NCBI GenBank assembly: GCA_026399475.1
Contig: JAPLQY010000088.1
Location: 38,884-102,883, forward strand
DNA length: 64,000 nucleotides
Reading direction: 5' to 3'
Origin: Rhodocyclales bacterium
Lineage (GTDB): Bacteria > Pseudomonadota > Gammaproteobacteria > Burkholderiales > Rhodocyclaceae
A program made the position numbers and the translations under genes. The notes below the pieces were generated by a model. That model was not told where the DNA came from, did no database searches, and saw only the letters and a list, made by a program, of their open reading frames with translations. Positions 35,227 to 43,619 of the stretch are shown in pieces. Each line of letters begins with the position of its first letter. Within the stretch, counting starts at the first letter, position 1.

Positions 35227-35981
35227 AGTCTTACCTCGATGCCACGGCTACGCATGTATTCCTTGGCCTGACGCACGGTGTACTCGCCATAGTGAAAAAT
35301 GCTTGCCGCCAGTACGGCATCGGCGCGGCCTTCGGTAACTCCATCCGCCAGATGCTGAAGCGTGCCCACACCGCCGCTGGCGATCACGGGAATACCCACT
35401 GCGTCCGCCACCGCTCGGGTGAGCTGGAGGTCGAAACCGGCCTTGGTGCCATCCCGATCCATGCTGGTGAGCAGAATTTCCCCGGCACCGAGACTTTCGA
35501 CCTTGCGCGCCCACTCAATGGCGTCCAGCCCGGTGTTCTTCCGTCCGCCATGGGTGAATACCTCCCAGCGACCGGGGGTCGTCTGCTTGGCGTCGACGGC
35601 AACCACAATGCACTGTGCACCGACCCTGGCGGAAGCATCGGCGACCAGTTGCGGATTATTCACCGCCGCCGTATTCATGCTGACCTTGTCGGCACCCGCG
35701 TTCAGCAGCCGGCGCACGTCCTCGACCTGGCGCACGCCGCCGCCTACCGTCAGCGGAATGAACACTTGCGAGGCGACCGCCTCGATGATGTGCAGGATGA
35801 TGTCGCGGTCATCGGAACTGGCGGTGATGTCGAGAAAAGTGATCTCGTCGGCGCCCTGCTCGTCGTAGCGACGCGCAATCTCGACCGGATCGCCGGCGTC
35901 GCGCAACTCGACGAAGTTAACGCCCTTGACCACGCGGCCGGCGTTGACGTCAAGGCAGGGAATGATGCGTTTGGCGAGCAT
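35223..35981 (-). CDS. hisF: Imidazole glycerol phosphate synthase cyclase subunit
   Basis: A 252-residue (beta/alpha)8 HisF. The start motif [19 protein letters not shown] holds the first catalytic Asp, and the second lies in [16 protein letters not shown] near residue 130. The phosphate-binding [16 protein letters not shown] is near 200. It works with HisH to make imidazole glycerol phosphate and AICAR. A 150 bp gap with an inverted-repeat element separates it from hisA. Confidence 0.95.
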   Translation of the reverse strand: MLAKRIIPCLDVNAGRVVKGVNFVELRDAGDPVEIARRYDEQGADEITFLDITASSDDRDIILHIIEAVASQVFIPLTVGGGVRQVEDVRRLLNAGADKVSMNTAAVNNPQLVADASARVGAQCIVVAVDAKQTTPGRWEVFTHGGRKNTGLDAIEWARKVESLGAGEILLTSMDRDGTKAGFDLQLTRAVADAVGIPVIASGGVGTLQHLADGVTEGRADAVLAASIFHYGEYTVRQAKEYMRSRGIEVRL

Positions 35982-35986
35982 GGGTC

Positions 35987-36132
35987 AAAGCATATGAAGA
36001 AATCGTAGTGAGCGGTCCGCAGCGGGGTGCGGCCGGAGCGCAGCTACCGGAATGTACGTCCTTGTACATGAGGATAGCGAGCACCGCCCAATCCCCGATC
36101 CGGCACGCGCAGTAGATTTATTCATATGCTTT
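35987..36132. repeat. 146 bp element with 12 bp inverted ends between hisA and hisF
   Basis: AAAGCATATGAA (35987-35998) and its exact complement (36121-36132) bound the interval; with one mismatch the match extends to 16 of 17. Inside, ATGTAC-N6-GTACAT makes a second hairpin near 36055-36072 and the rest is GC-rich without a gene. It looks like a small palindromic insertion (MITE-like or intergenic repeat). One end touches the hisA stop codon. Confidence 0.6.
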
Positions 36133-36875
36133 CAGCGACCGGAGAGCTTGTCCGCCTCCGCTTGGGCCTTCTTGAAATCCAATGTGCCTTCGTAGATTGC
36201 ACGCCCCGTGATGGCACCGGATATTCCTTCGCCCTGCACCGCACACAAGGCCTTGACATCCTTCATGCAGGCGATGCCGCCGCTGGCAATCACCGGAATA
36301 CGCAGCGCCTGCGCCAGCTTTACCGTGGCCTCGATGTTCACGCCGGAAAGCATGCCGTCGCGCCCGATATCGGTATAGATGACCGCTTCGACACCATAGT
36401 CCTCGAATTTCTTCGCCAGATCGACAACATCGTGGCCCGTCATCTTCGACCAGCCGTCGACCGCGACCTTGCCATCCCGGGCATCGAGTCCGACGATGAT
36501 GTGGCCGGGAAACGCACCGCAGGCATCGTGCAGGAAGCCAGGGTTCTTCACCGCGGCGGTGCCGATGATGACGTAGGTAATGCCATCATCGAGGCAACGC
36601 TCGATGGTATCCAGGTCGCGAATGCCGCCGCCCAGTTGAACGGGAATCTCTTCGCCGACCTCCGTGAGAATGGCCTTGATCGCATTTTCGTTCTTCGGCT
36701 TGCCGGCAAAGGCGCCATTGAGGTCGACCAGATGCAGGCGGCGCGCGCCCTGGTCTATCCAGTGTCGGGCCATGGCCGCCGGGTCCTCGGAAAAAACCGT
36801 GGCGTCGTCCATGGCGCCCTGCTTCAGGCGGACGCAGTGACCGTCCTTGAGATCAATCGCGGGTATCAGCAGCAT
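36132..36875 (-). CDS. hisA: ProFAR isomerase
   Basis: A 247-residue (beta/alpha)8 HisA with [17 protein letters not shown] (catalytic Asp near residue 8), [19 protein letters not shown] near 80 and [12 protein letters not shown] (second Asp) near 130. It isomerises the aminoimidazole carboxamide ribonucleotide intermediate. It is 42 bp from hisH; the stop abuts the repeat element. Confidence 0.95.
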   Translation of the reverse strand: MLLIPAIDLKDGHCVRLKQGAMDDATVFSEDPAAMARHWIDQGARRLHLVDLNGAFAGKPKNENAIKAILTEVGEEIPVQLGGGIRDLDTIERCLDDGITYVIIGTAAVKNPGFLHDACGAFPGHIIVGLDARDGKVAVDGWSKMTGHDVVDLAKKFEDYGVEAVIYTDIGRDGMLSGVNIEATVKLAQALRIPVIASGGIACMKDVKALCAVQGEGISGAITGRAIYEGTLDFKKAQAEADKLSGR

Positions 36876-36917
36876 AGGGAGATGTGCAAATAAAGAGATG
36901 CCTGGGAGGCTGTCGGA

Positions 36918-37556
36918 TCAGGGATTCCAGCGCATGAAATTGGCGAGCAGTTGCAACCCGGCCTGGGCGCTTTTTTCCGGGTGGAATTGAACAGCGAAGA
37001 TGTTAGCGCGAGCAATCGCGCTGGTAAAGGGTATGCCGTAGTGGGTCGAACCCGCAATCACTTCGGGCGTCTGCGGCTCGACGTAGTAACTGTGTACGAA
37101 ATAAAAGCGTGCACCATCCTCGATGCCGTCCCACAAAGGGTGGGCTTCGGCCTGCTGCACCTGATTCCAGCCCATGTGCGGCACCTTGAGACGCGTGCCG
37201 TCGGGCGCCAGCATGGCTGCCTGCGGAAACCGCGGCACGCGGCCCGGCAGAATTTCGAGTCCCATGACGTCACCCTCCTCGGCATGGCCGAAGAGCATCT
37301 GCAAGCCCACGCAAATACCCAGAAAGGGCTTTTCGGCAGCGGCGCGAACGACCGCTTCGCGCAAGCCGCGCTCTGACAACTCACGCATGCAGTCCGGCAT
37401 CGCACCCTGACCCGGAACGACGACGCGGTCTGCCGCAGCGATTTCGGCTGCATCCGAACTGACGCAGACCTCGGCCTGTGGGGCGACGTGCTCGATGGCC
37501 TTGGCCACCGAGCGCAGATTACCCATGCCGTAATCGACAACAACAAGCTTGCTCAT
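36918..37556 (-). CDS. hisH: Imidazole glycerol phosphate synthase glutaminase subunit
   Basis: A 212-residue class I glutaminase. It has [15 protein letters not shown], the nucleophile Cys in [18 protein letters not shown] near residue 80, and the His/Glu pair in [13 protein letters not shown] near 190. It supplies ammonia to HisF. Seven bases separate it from hisB. Confidence 0.95.
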   Translation of the reverse strand: MSKLVVVDYGMGNLRSVAKAIEHVAPQAEVCVSSDAAEIAAADRVVVPGQGAMPDCMRELSERGLREAVVRAAAEKPFLGICVGLQMLFGHAEEGDVMGLEILPGRVPRFPQAAMLAPDGTRLKVPHMGWNQVQQAEAHPLWDGIEDGARFYFVHSYYVEPQTPEVIAGSTHYGIPFTSAIARANIFAVQFHPEKSAQAGLQLLANFMRWNP

Positions 37557-37563
37557 GGAAGGA

Positions 37564-38151
37564 TCAGAGCGCGCCTTTGGTCGAAGGAATGGCTCCAGCC
37601 GCGCGCGGATCGGCCTCGACCGCCATGCGCAATGCCCGGGCGAAAGCCTTGAACACCGTCTCGGCCTGGTGGTGCGAGTTGTCGCCGCGCAAGGCGTCGA
37701 TGTGCACCGTGATATCGGCGTGATTCACCAGTCCCTGGAAGAACTCGCGCACCAGGTCGACATCGAAGTCGCCGATGGTGGCCCGAGTGAAGGGAACGTT
37801 GAACACCAGGCCCGGACGGCCGGACAGGTCCACCACCACGCGTGACAAGGCCTCGTCGAGCGGCACGTAGGCGTGGCCATAGCGGCGCAGGCCCTTTTTG
37901 TCGCCCAGGGTCTTGGCCAGCGCCTGGCCTATGGTAATGCCGACATCCTCGATGGTGTGGTGTCCGTCGATGTGCAGGTCGCCCTTTGCTTCGACCGTCA
38001 GGTCGATCATGCCGTGGCGCGCAATCTGGTCCAGCATGTGGTCGAAGAAACCGATGCCGGTGGCGAGTTTGGAGATGCCGCTGCCGTCGAGATCGAGGGT
38101 GACGCGGATCTGGGTTTCCAGCGTGTTGCGAGAGATGTCGGCTTGCCGCAT
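37564..38151 (-). CDS. hisB: Imidazoleglycerol-phosphate dehydratase
   Basis: A 195-residue monofunctional HisB. The start at 38151 ([15 protein letters not shown]) fits the family; the open frame runs 12 codons further to 38187. Both Mn-binding motifs are present: [15 protein letters not shown] and [11 protein letters not shown] early, and [23 protein letters not shown] late. In usual Betaproteobacteria it follows hisC on the same strand; here hisC is inverted, so hisB now leads its own transcript and needs a promoter in the 76 bp gap. Confidence 0.93.
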   Translation of the reverse strand: MRQADISRNTLETQIRVTLDLDGSGISKLATGIGFFDHMLDQIARHGMIDLTVEAKGDLHIDGHHTIEDVGITIGQALAKTLGDKKGLRRYGHAYVPLDEALSRVVVDLSGRPGLVFNVPFTRATIGDFDVDLVREFFQGLVNHADITVHIDALRGDNSHHQAETVFKAFARALRMAVEADPRAAGAIPSTKGAL

Positions 38152-38185
38152 GGCGGTGGTGATCGAGCGAAGGGTCGAAGCCTGC

Positions 38186-38191
38186 ATGATA
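38186..38191 (-). promoter_or_regulatory. Possible -10 element for the hisBHAFE-hit-tat transcript
   Basis: The minus strand reads TATCAT here, 35 bases before the hisB ATG at 38151, in the hisB-hisC divergent gap. The best upstream hexamer (GTGACA) is only 14 bp away, so the assignment is weak. Confidence 0.25.
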
Positions 38192-38227
38192 CCATCGGCC
38201 TAGCCTGTCACCACCACCCAAACCGCC

Positions 38228-39292
38228 ATGAGCCGCTTCTGGAGCGATGTTGTCAAGGGCCTGACGCCCTACGTGCCGGGCGAGCAGCCCAAGCTCGCCA
38301 ATCTCGTCAAACTCAACACCAACGAGAACCCCTATGACCCATCGCCCCGCGCGCTGGAAGCCATCCGCGCCGCCACAGGCGAATCGCTGAAGCTCTACCC
38401 CGACCCGAATGCCGAGCAACTCAAGATCGCCATCGGCAAATATCACGGCATCGAAGCGCGCAACGTCTTCGTCGGCAACGGCTCGGACGAAGTGCTGGCC
38501 CACGTTTTCCTCGCCCTGCTCAAACACCAACGGCCGATCCTGTTCCCCGACATTAGCTACAGCTTCTATCCGGTGTACTGCGGGCTGTACCAGGTCGCCT
38601 TCGAAACCGTCCCGCTCGCCGCTGACTTCTCCATCCGCGTCGCGGACTACGCGAAGCCGAACGGCGGCATCGTCTTCCCCAACCCGAATGCGCCGACCGG
38701 CTGCCTGGTGCCGCTGGCCGATATCGAAGGTCTGCTGCGCTCCAACCCGGATTCGGTGGTGGTGATCGATGAAGCCTATGTCGATTTCGGCGGCGAGAGT
38801 GCGATCCCGCTGATCGCCCGCTACCCGAACCTGCTGGTGGTGCAGACGCTGTCCAAGTCGCGCTCGCTGGCGGGCCTGCGCGTCGGCTTCGCCGCCGGGC
38901 AGGCCGACCTGATCGAGGCGCTGGAGCGGGTCAAGAACAGCTTCAACTCCTATCCGCTTGACCGCCTGGCGATTGCCGGCGCCGTCGCCGCCTACGAGGA
39001 CCGTGACTATTTCGAGCAGACCTGCAGGGCGGTGATCGCCTCACGCGAAAAGCTGGTTGCCGAAATGCAGGCGCTCGGCTTCGAGGTGCTCCCGTCCGCC
39101 GCCAACTTCATCTTCGTCCGCCACCCGCGCCGCGCCGCGCAAGAAACTGCACTGGCGCTACGACAGCGCGGCATCATCGTGCGCCACTTCAAGGCGCCGC
39201 GCATCGAGCAATTCCTGCGGATCACGGTCGGCACCGACGCGCAATGTGCCGCGCTGGTCAGTGCACTACGCGAGATTCTGGGGAACCGCTAG
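38228..39292 (+). CDS. hisC: Histidinol-phosphate aminotransferase, in inverted orientation
   Basis: A 354-residue fold-type I PLP enzyme with [13 protein letters not shown] near the N-terminus, [13 protein letters not shown] near 150, DEAYVDFGG near 180 and the PLP Lys in [15 protein letters not shown] near 215. It converts imidazole acetol phosphate to histidinol phosphate. All other his genes here are on the minus strand; this one alone is on the plus strand, back to back with hisB, which marks a local inversion or re-insertion. It converges on the permease gene 64 bp downstream. Confidence 0.94.
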   Translation: MSRFWSDVVKGLTPYVPGEQPKLANLVKLNTNENPYDPSPRALEAIRAATGESLKLYPDPNAEQLKIAIGKYHGIEARNVFVGNGSDEVLAHVFLALLKHQRPILFPDISYSFYPVYCGLYQVAFETVPLAADFSIRVADYAKPNGGIVFPNPNAPTGCLVPLADIEGLLRSNPDSVVVIDEAYVDFGGESAIPLIARYPNLLVVQTLSKSRSLAGLRVGFAAGQADLIEALERVKNSFNSYPLDRLAIAGAVAAYEDRDYFEQTCRAVIASREKLVAEMQALGFEVLPSAANFIFVRHPRRAAQETALALRQRGIIVRHFKAPRIEQFLRITVGTDAQCAALVSALREILGNR

Positions 39293-39356
39293 CGGAAACC
39301 GCCGGTTGAATCGAAGACCGACCGGCATCTACGGAATAACAGGGCGATTCGACCCT

Positions 39357-40730
39357 TTAGCCCTTTGCACCCTTTGTACGCCGCAATCTGCCCATGAACA
39401 AAGGCAAAAAACCGACCAGGATTCCGCCGATACCCATCGCGTTTGTAACGGTGTCGAATGTCGGAATGCTGTAAAGCGCGATGAACACCATGAACAGCGC
39501 CGCAAGCAGGGGCCACAGCACATAGGAAACGGCGTTGTACGCCCCGCGCTTCAACTTGTCGCGGTAGTGCCAGGCACAGGCAAACCCCGCCAGGCTCATA
39601 TAGAAACAGATCTGGAAGCCGATCGCAAGGATGGAGCTTTCCAGGATCTGCTTCACCGACGCCATGAACGACGAACTGAACAGCAACAGCACGCCGAGGA
39701 ACCAGATCACCAGCGTCGCGATCCAGGGCGTTTGCCACTCCGGGTGAACCTTGGCGTATCGCGGATGCAGCATCTCGTCACGCGCCATCGCGAACATGCT
39801 GCGGCTGAACTGGAGTATCTGGGTCTCGATCGTGCCTATCGTGCTGAGGATGGTGGAGAGCACCGCCAGGTAGCTCCACGGCTCTGGAAACAGCTTGCCG
39901 GCGATGGCGTAGAGCACATTGGTGTTGGCTTTCGCAATCTCTTCGTCGGTCAATACGATCAACACCACGATCATCATGATGATGAAAAAGAGGATCAGAT
40001 TCACCATCGCCCAGAATGCGCCTTTGCTCGCCGGGTGCGGCTCGCCGCCCCTGGTCTCTTCGCTCAGGTTCATCGTGACGTCCCAGCCCCAGTAGAAGAA
40101 TATGGCCGTCAGGGCTCCGGTCGCGAACAACTGCGGCGTAAATGAAAACGGCGAAAACCAGATAAATGAAGGGGTATGCGTCGGCCTACCGCCATATTGG
40201 ACAAAAGCGCCAATGATCAGCGCGAAAATCACGACGGTTTCAATCCCGGTCAGGATCAACTGCGTATAGCTCGCGTGCTTGATGCCCTTGGTGACCACGA
40301 TGGTGACCAGAGTCAGCCAGATCGCGGCGGTAAACGCCACCCAGGTGGTGCTCTCGACTAGGTCGGGCGCGATCAGGACCAGCGTCGATGTCGCCGCCGG
40401 TATCGTTGCCGAAACCATGAAGAATATCGATGCGACGAGCAGCCCCCAGCCGGTGAAGAATCCCCATTTCTCACCGAACACGTGACCTACCCAGGCATAG
40501 GCGGCACCGGCGTGCGGGGTGATCTTGCTCAGGTGGATGAATGCCAGCATGATGCCGAACATGATCAGTCCGCAGTAAAGCACGCTCCCTACCGACAGGA
40601 CCCCGACCGAGGCAACGATGGCCGCCGTGGTTACCGCGACGCTGAAGGCCGGGGCAGTGCCGGCAACTCCCATGACCGCCGACTCGAAGGCTCCCAGCGA
40701 TTCCTTTGCCAACCCTTTGTGTTCTGACAC
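39357..40730 (-). CDS. APC-family amino acid permease
   Basis: A 457-residue transporter with about 12 membrane helices and the APC start region LGAFESAVMGVAGTAPAFSVAVTTAA, including a small-residue loop in helix 1. A GTG start follows GGAGG. The neighbouring 2-oxoacid oxidoreductase suggests import of an amino acid whose transamination gives the oxoacid, but the specificity is not readable. The 230 bp between it and the XRE-cupin gene holds no gene and only a weak palindrome (ATTGGG-N5-CCCAAT, 40873 region). Part of the block inserted between hisC and hisD. Confidence 0.85.
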   Translation of the reverse strand: MSEHKGLAKESLGAFESAVMGVAGTAPAFSVAVTTAAIVASVGVLSVGSVLYCGLIMFGIMLAFIHLSKITPHAGAAYAWVGHVFGEKWGFFTGWGLLVASIFFMVSATIPAATSTLVLIAPDLVESTTWVAFTAAIWLTLVTIVVTKGIKHASYTQLILTGIETVVIFALIIGAFVQYGGRPTHTPSFIWFSPFSFTPQLFATGALTAIFFYWGWDVTMNLSEETRGGEPHPASKGAFWAMVNLILFFIIMMIVVLIVLTDEEIAKANTNVLYAIAGKLFPEPWSYLAVLSTILSTIGTIETQILQFSRSMFAMARDEMLHPRYAKVHPEWQTPWIATLVIWFLGVLLLFSSSFMASVKQILESSILAIGFQICFYMSLAGFACAWHYRDKLKRGAYNAVSYVLWPLLAALFMVFIALYSIPTFDTVTNAMGIGGILVGFLPLFMGRLRRTKGAKG

Positions 40731-40960
40731 GACGCCTCCAAGATCTGGTCAAGTTTGTAAGTCGGGCGGGGTTCATCCGCTTGCGCATGCTGGTGGAACA
40801 CGACGGACCGCCTCTGCCCTGCGCAGCGGATGTTGAATCCCCGCCGCACCACAAGTTTATGCAATTTTTGGAAGTATTGGGCCGGACCCAATCAGCAGCT
40901 CCTCTCGCATCGACGCCTTCGCGGCCGAGATGGAGCGGCCGGACAGGCGAAGCCGCGGCT

Positions 40961-41518
40961 TCAGGACGAACTCACCACCGCAAGCATCTTCGCCACACGC
41001 TCGCCCAAGCCATGGAATGTATGCGGAAGGCATGAGCTGAGGTAGGCGCTGTCGCCCTTTTCGAGGCGATAGTTGCGGCCGTCATAGAAGAGTTCGATCG
41101 CACCTTCGACAACGTAGACAAACTCCTGACCGTCGTGCGTGATCGGCACGCCGGGCGGAACGGCCGGATCGAAGCTCAGCAGGAAGGGTTCCATCAGGTG
41201 CCCCGCCGTGCCCGGACGGGTCAGGGACTGATAGGCGTAGCTTTGCTCGGTGTCGCCCTGCTCCCCCGCCAACGACTCGCCCGAGCGGCAGATGGTCAGC
41301 GATTCGGAAACGGTCCCGCCGCCATGCAGCAAGCCTTCCATTTTCGAACCGAGCACCCGCGAGAGCTGGATCACCGCGCCGATTGCGGGCACCGCCGTGC
41401 CGTCCTCGTAGGCACGCAGGCGCGCGGCGTCGATACCGGTCAGCTTGCACACCTGCTCCAGGCTCATGTCCTGCGCCTCGCGCAGCTTCCTGATCCGTTC
41501 GCCGACGTATTTGCGCAT
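40961..41518 (-). CDS. XRE-type regulator with C-terminal cupin domain
   Basis: A 185-residue regulator starting at 41518. The helix-turn-helix (about 5-60) reads VGERIRKLREAQDMSLEQVCKLTGIDAARLRAYEDG, and the cupin (about 110-180) has ITHDGQEFVYVVEGAIELFYDGRNYRLEKGDSAYLSSCLPHTF. Such proteins sense a small metabolite through the cupin and often regulate their neighbours. It is the last gene of the oxidoreductase transcript (11 bp after the beta gene), so it probably controls the cassette, together with the FNR-type promoter. Confidence 0.88.
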   Translation of the reverse strand: MRKYVGERIRKLREAQDMSLEQVCKLTGIDAARLRAYEDGTAVPAIGAVIQLSRVLGSKMEGLLHGGGTVSESLTICRSGESLAGEQGDTEQSYAYQSLTRPGTAGHLMEPFLLSFDPAVPPGVPITHDGQEFVYVVEGAIELFYDGRNYRLEKGDSAYLSSCLPHTFHGLGERVAKMLAVVSSS

Positions 41519-41529
41519 GGCTTTCCTCC

Positions 41530-42459
41530 CTATTGAACCGTCCGCCGTGCCGGTACGATACGGCCGCTGAGCTGGCGCAGGTTCTGCCAGTGGCGGTCGA
41601 TGGCCGGCCGCAGGTCGGCGGCGCTGATGCCGGATTTCTGGAAGCGGCGCTGCAGCGAGAGATACATGTCCAGCGCCTCGTCTGAGAAGTCCGGCTCGAT
41701 GTTGATCACGTGACGCCGGCCGTCGAAGATTTCCAGCACGGGGAAGAGCCCGGAGCGCACCGCCAGGCGCAGCAGCTCCATGCCCAGCGCCGGCTCCGAC
41801 TTCCATCCTGTCGGGCAGGGCGCCAGCACGTGCAGGAAGCGGAAGCCCTTGAGGTCGAGCGCGCGGCGCAGCTTGCGCACGGTGTCGTCGGCGTGGGCCA
41901 GCGAGATCGAGGCGGCATAGGGAATGCGGTGCGCGGCCATGATGGCGAGGATGTCCTTCTTCTGCTCGGTCTTGGCGGCGGACAGGTTGCTGGTGATGGC
42001 GCCGGCCGGCGTGGCCGAAGAGCGCTGGCCGCCGGTGTTGCCGTAGATCTCGTTGTCGTAGCAGATGTAGAGGATGTCCTCGTTGCGCTCGGCCGCCGCC
42101 GAGAGCGTGGCGAAGCCGATGTCATAGGTGCCGCCGTCGCCGGCGACGCAGATCACCCGCGTGTCCTCGCCATTGAGCTGGGCGACGCTGGCAATGCCGC
42201 TGGCCGAGGCCGCCGCCGAGGCGAAGGTGGTCATCAGCGTCGGCACGCCGTAGGTGCTGCTCGGGAAAGTACCGGCGGCAACGGCGCCGCAACAGGCCGG
42301 GATCACGAGTTGCACCCGCCGGTCGGCCACCGCGTGGCGCAGCATCTGCATCAGGTTGGAAAGACCGCAGCCGCCGCAATTGGTGTTGCCCATGCGGAAC
42401 AGCGGGTCGGGTCGGTCCAGCGCCGTTTGCGCCATGCCGCAGAGTACCGGTTCGTCCAT
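41530..42459 (-). CDS. 2-oxoacid:acceptor oxidoreductase beta subunit
   Basis: A 309-residue TPP-binding beta subunit. The start at 42459 (MDEPVLCGMAQTAL) overlaps the alpha stop by one base (TGATG); a longer frame is a shadow. Cluster cysteines lie in NTNCGGCGLSN and ACCGAVAAG; the TPP/Mg motif is AGDGGTYDIGF followed by YDNEIYGNTGGQ. This is the pyruvate/oxoisovalerate/phenylglyoxylate branch, not the KorB branch at 13.7 kb. The reaction is oxidative decarboxylation of a 2-oxoacid to an acyl-CoA; the exact substrate is open. Confidence 0.86.
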   Translation of the reverse strand: MDEPVLCGMAQTALDRPDPLFRMGNTNCGGCGLSNLMQMLRHAVADRRVQLVIPACCGAVAAGTFPSSTYGVPTLMTTFASAAASASGIASVAQLNGEDTRVICVAGDGGTYDIGFATLSAAAERNEDILYICYDNEIYGNTGGQRSSATPAGAITSNLSAAKTEQKKDILAIMAAHRIPYAASISLAHADDTVRKLRRALDLKGFRFLHVLAPCPTGWKSEPALGMELLRLAVRSGLFPVLEIFDGRRHVINIEPDFSDEALDMYLSLQRRFQKSGISAADLRPAIDRHWQNLRQLSGRIVPARRTVQ

Positions 42460-43619
42460 CACAAAGCCTCCATCACGGCCGGCGGTCCCGCGACTGCGCG
42501 CGACTGCAGGTCGGCCACCATGTTCAGGATGTGTTCGGGCCGCACGTCGCCGCCTCCCAAGCCGGCGATGTAGTTCTGCACCGTGGCGCCGGCGTCGGCC
42601 AGGCCCCGCGTTTCGGCCCACAACACGCCACCCAGGCCGAGGCTGATGTTGCGATCGATCACGGCGATGCGCTTCCTGCCGGCGTAGCAGCGGCGGATGG
42701 CCTCCACCGGCAGCGGGCGGAACAGGCGCACGCGCAGGGCGCCGACCGCCTGCCCCTTCTCGCGCAGCATGTCCACCACGCGCTCGGCGGTTGAACCGAT
42801 GGTCCCCATCGAAACGATCAGGGTCTCGGCATCGTCGGCGCGATAGGCCTGTACAACGTCGGCCGGGCGGCGACCGAAGATGGACTCGAAGGAGTCCTGT
42901 ATCTCGCCGTAGACCTGCGGCACGCCGAGCATGGCCTCGTGGTGCTGCTGGCGGTGCATCTCGGTCTGGTGCGGGATTTCGAGCTGGCCGAGGGTATGCG
43001 GCGTGGTCGCCAGCTGGTGCGGGATGGCTGTCAGCGGCAGGAAGCGGTCGACCTGTTCCTGCTGCGGGATGTCGGTCTGGGCCATGGTGTGCGAAAGGAT
43101 GAAGCCCTCCATGCAGACCATCGCCGGCATCAGCACGCGCGCGTCCTCGGCCAGGCGGAAGGCGCAGAGGATGCTGTCGAACACCTCCTGGTTGTCGGCG
43201 CAGTAGAACTGGATCAGGCCATGGTCGCGCAGCAGCAGCGCATCGCCCTGATCGGCCCAGATGTTCCAGGGCGGACCCAGCGTGCGGTTGGCGACCGCCA
43301 TCACCACCGGCAGGCGCAGGCAGGCGGCGGCAATGCAGTTCTCAACCATGTAGGCCAGCCCGTTGGAGGCCGTCGCGGTAAAGGCCCGCGCCCCGGCGGC
43401 GGAAGCGCCGATGCAGACCGCCATCGCGCTGTGCTCGCTCTCGACACGGATCACGCGGCCCTTCTCGATCTCCTGCAGGCAGAGGTATTCCATGCACTCG
43501 GTCGAGGGCGTGATCGGATAGACGCCGCTGCAGAAGCCTCGTCCGTTGCGATTGGCGCGTGCCGCCATGGTCGCCGCGAGGGCAGCGCCGTGGTTGGCGC
43601 TCAGCAGTTCAATCGTCAT
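42459..43619 (-). CDS. 2-oxoacid:acceptor oxidoreductase alpha subunit
   Basis: A 386-residue alpha subunit with the pyrimidine-binding motif CSGVYPITPSTECMEYL near residue 35, VESEHSAMAVCIGASAAGARAFTATASNGLAYM near 60-90, and a transketolase C-terminal-like domain near 250-370. It lacks the gamma domain, which instead is fused to the flavoprotein upstream. Four-base overlap with that gene (ATGA) and one-base overlap with the beta gene indicate equal expression. Confidence 0.86.
   Translation of the reverse strand: MTIELLSANHGAALAATMAARANRNGRGFCSGVYPITPSTECMEYLCLQEIEKGRVIRVESEHSAMAVCIGASAAGARAFTATASNGLAYMVENCIAAACLRLPVVMAVANRTLGPPWNIWADQGDALLLRDHGLIQFYCADNQEVFDSILCAFRLAEDARVLMPAMVCMEGFILSHTMAQTDIPQQEQVDRFLPLTAIPHQLATTPHTLGQLEIPHQTEMHRQQHHEAMLGVPQVYGEIQDSFESIFGRRPADVVQAYRADDAETLIVSMGTIGSTAERVVDMLREKGQAVGALRVRLFRPLPVEAIRRCYAGRKRIAVIDRNISLGLGGVLWAETRGLADAGATVQNYIAGLGGGDVRPEHILNMVADLQSRAVAGPPAVMEAL

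Noticed and set aside
37553..38530. 325-codon minus-strand frame across hisB and the hisC start
   Set aside because: It is out of frame with hisB and antisense to hisC; both his genes are unmistakable.
40861..40895. Palindrome ATTGGG-N5-CCCAAT between permease and XRE-cupin genes
   Set aside because: Stem is short and no T-run follows on either strand, so I did not call a terminator or operator.
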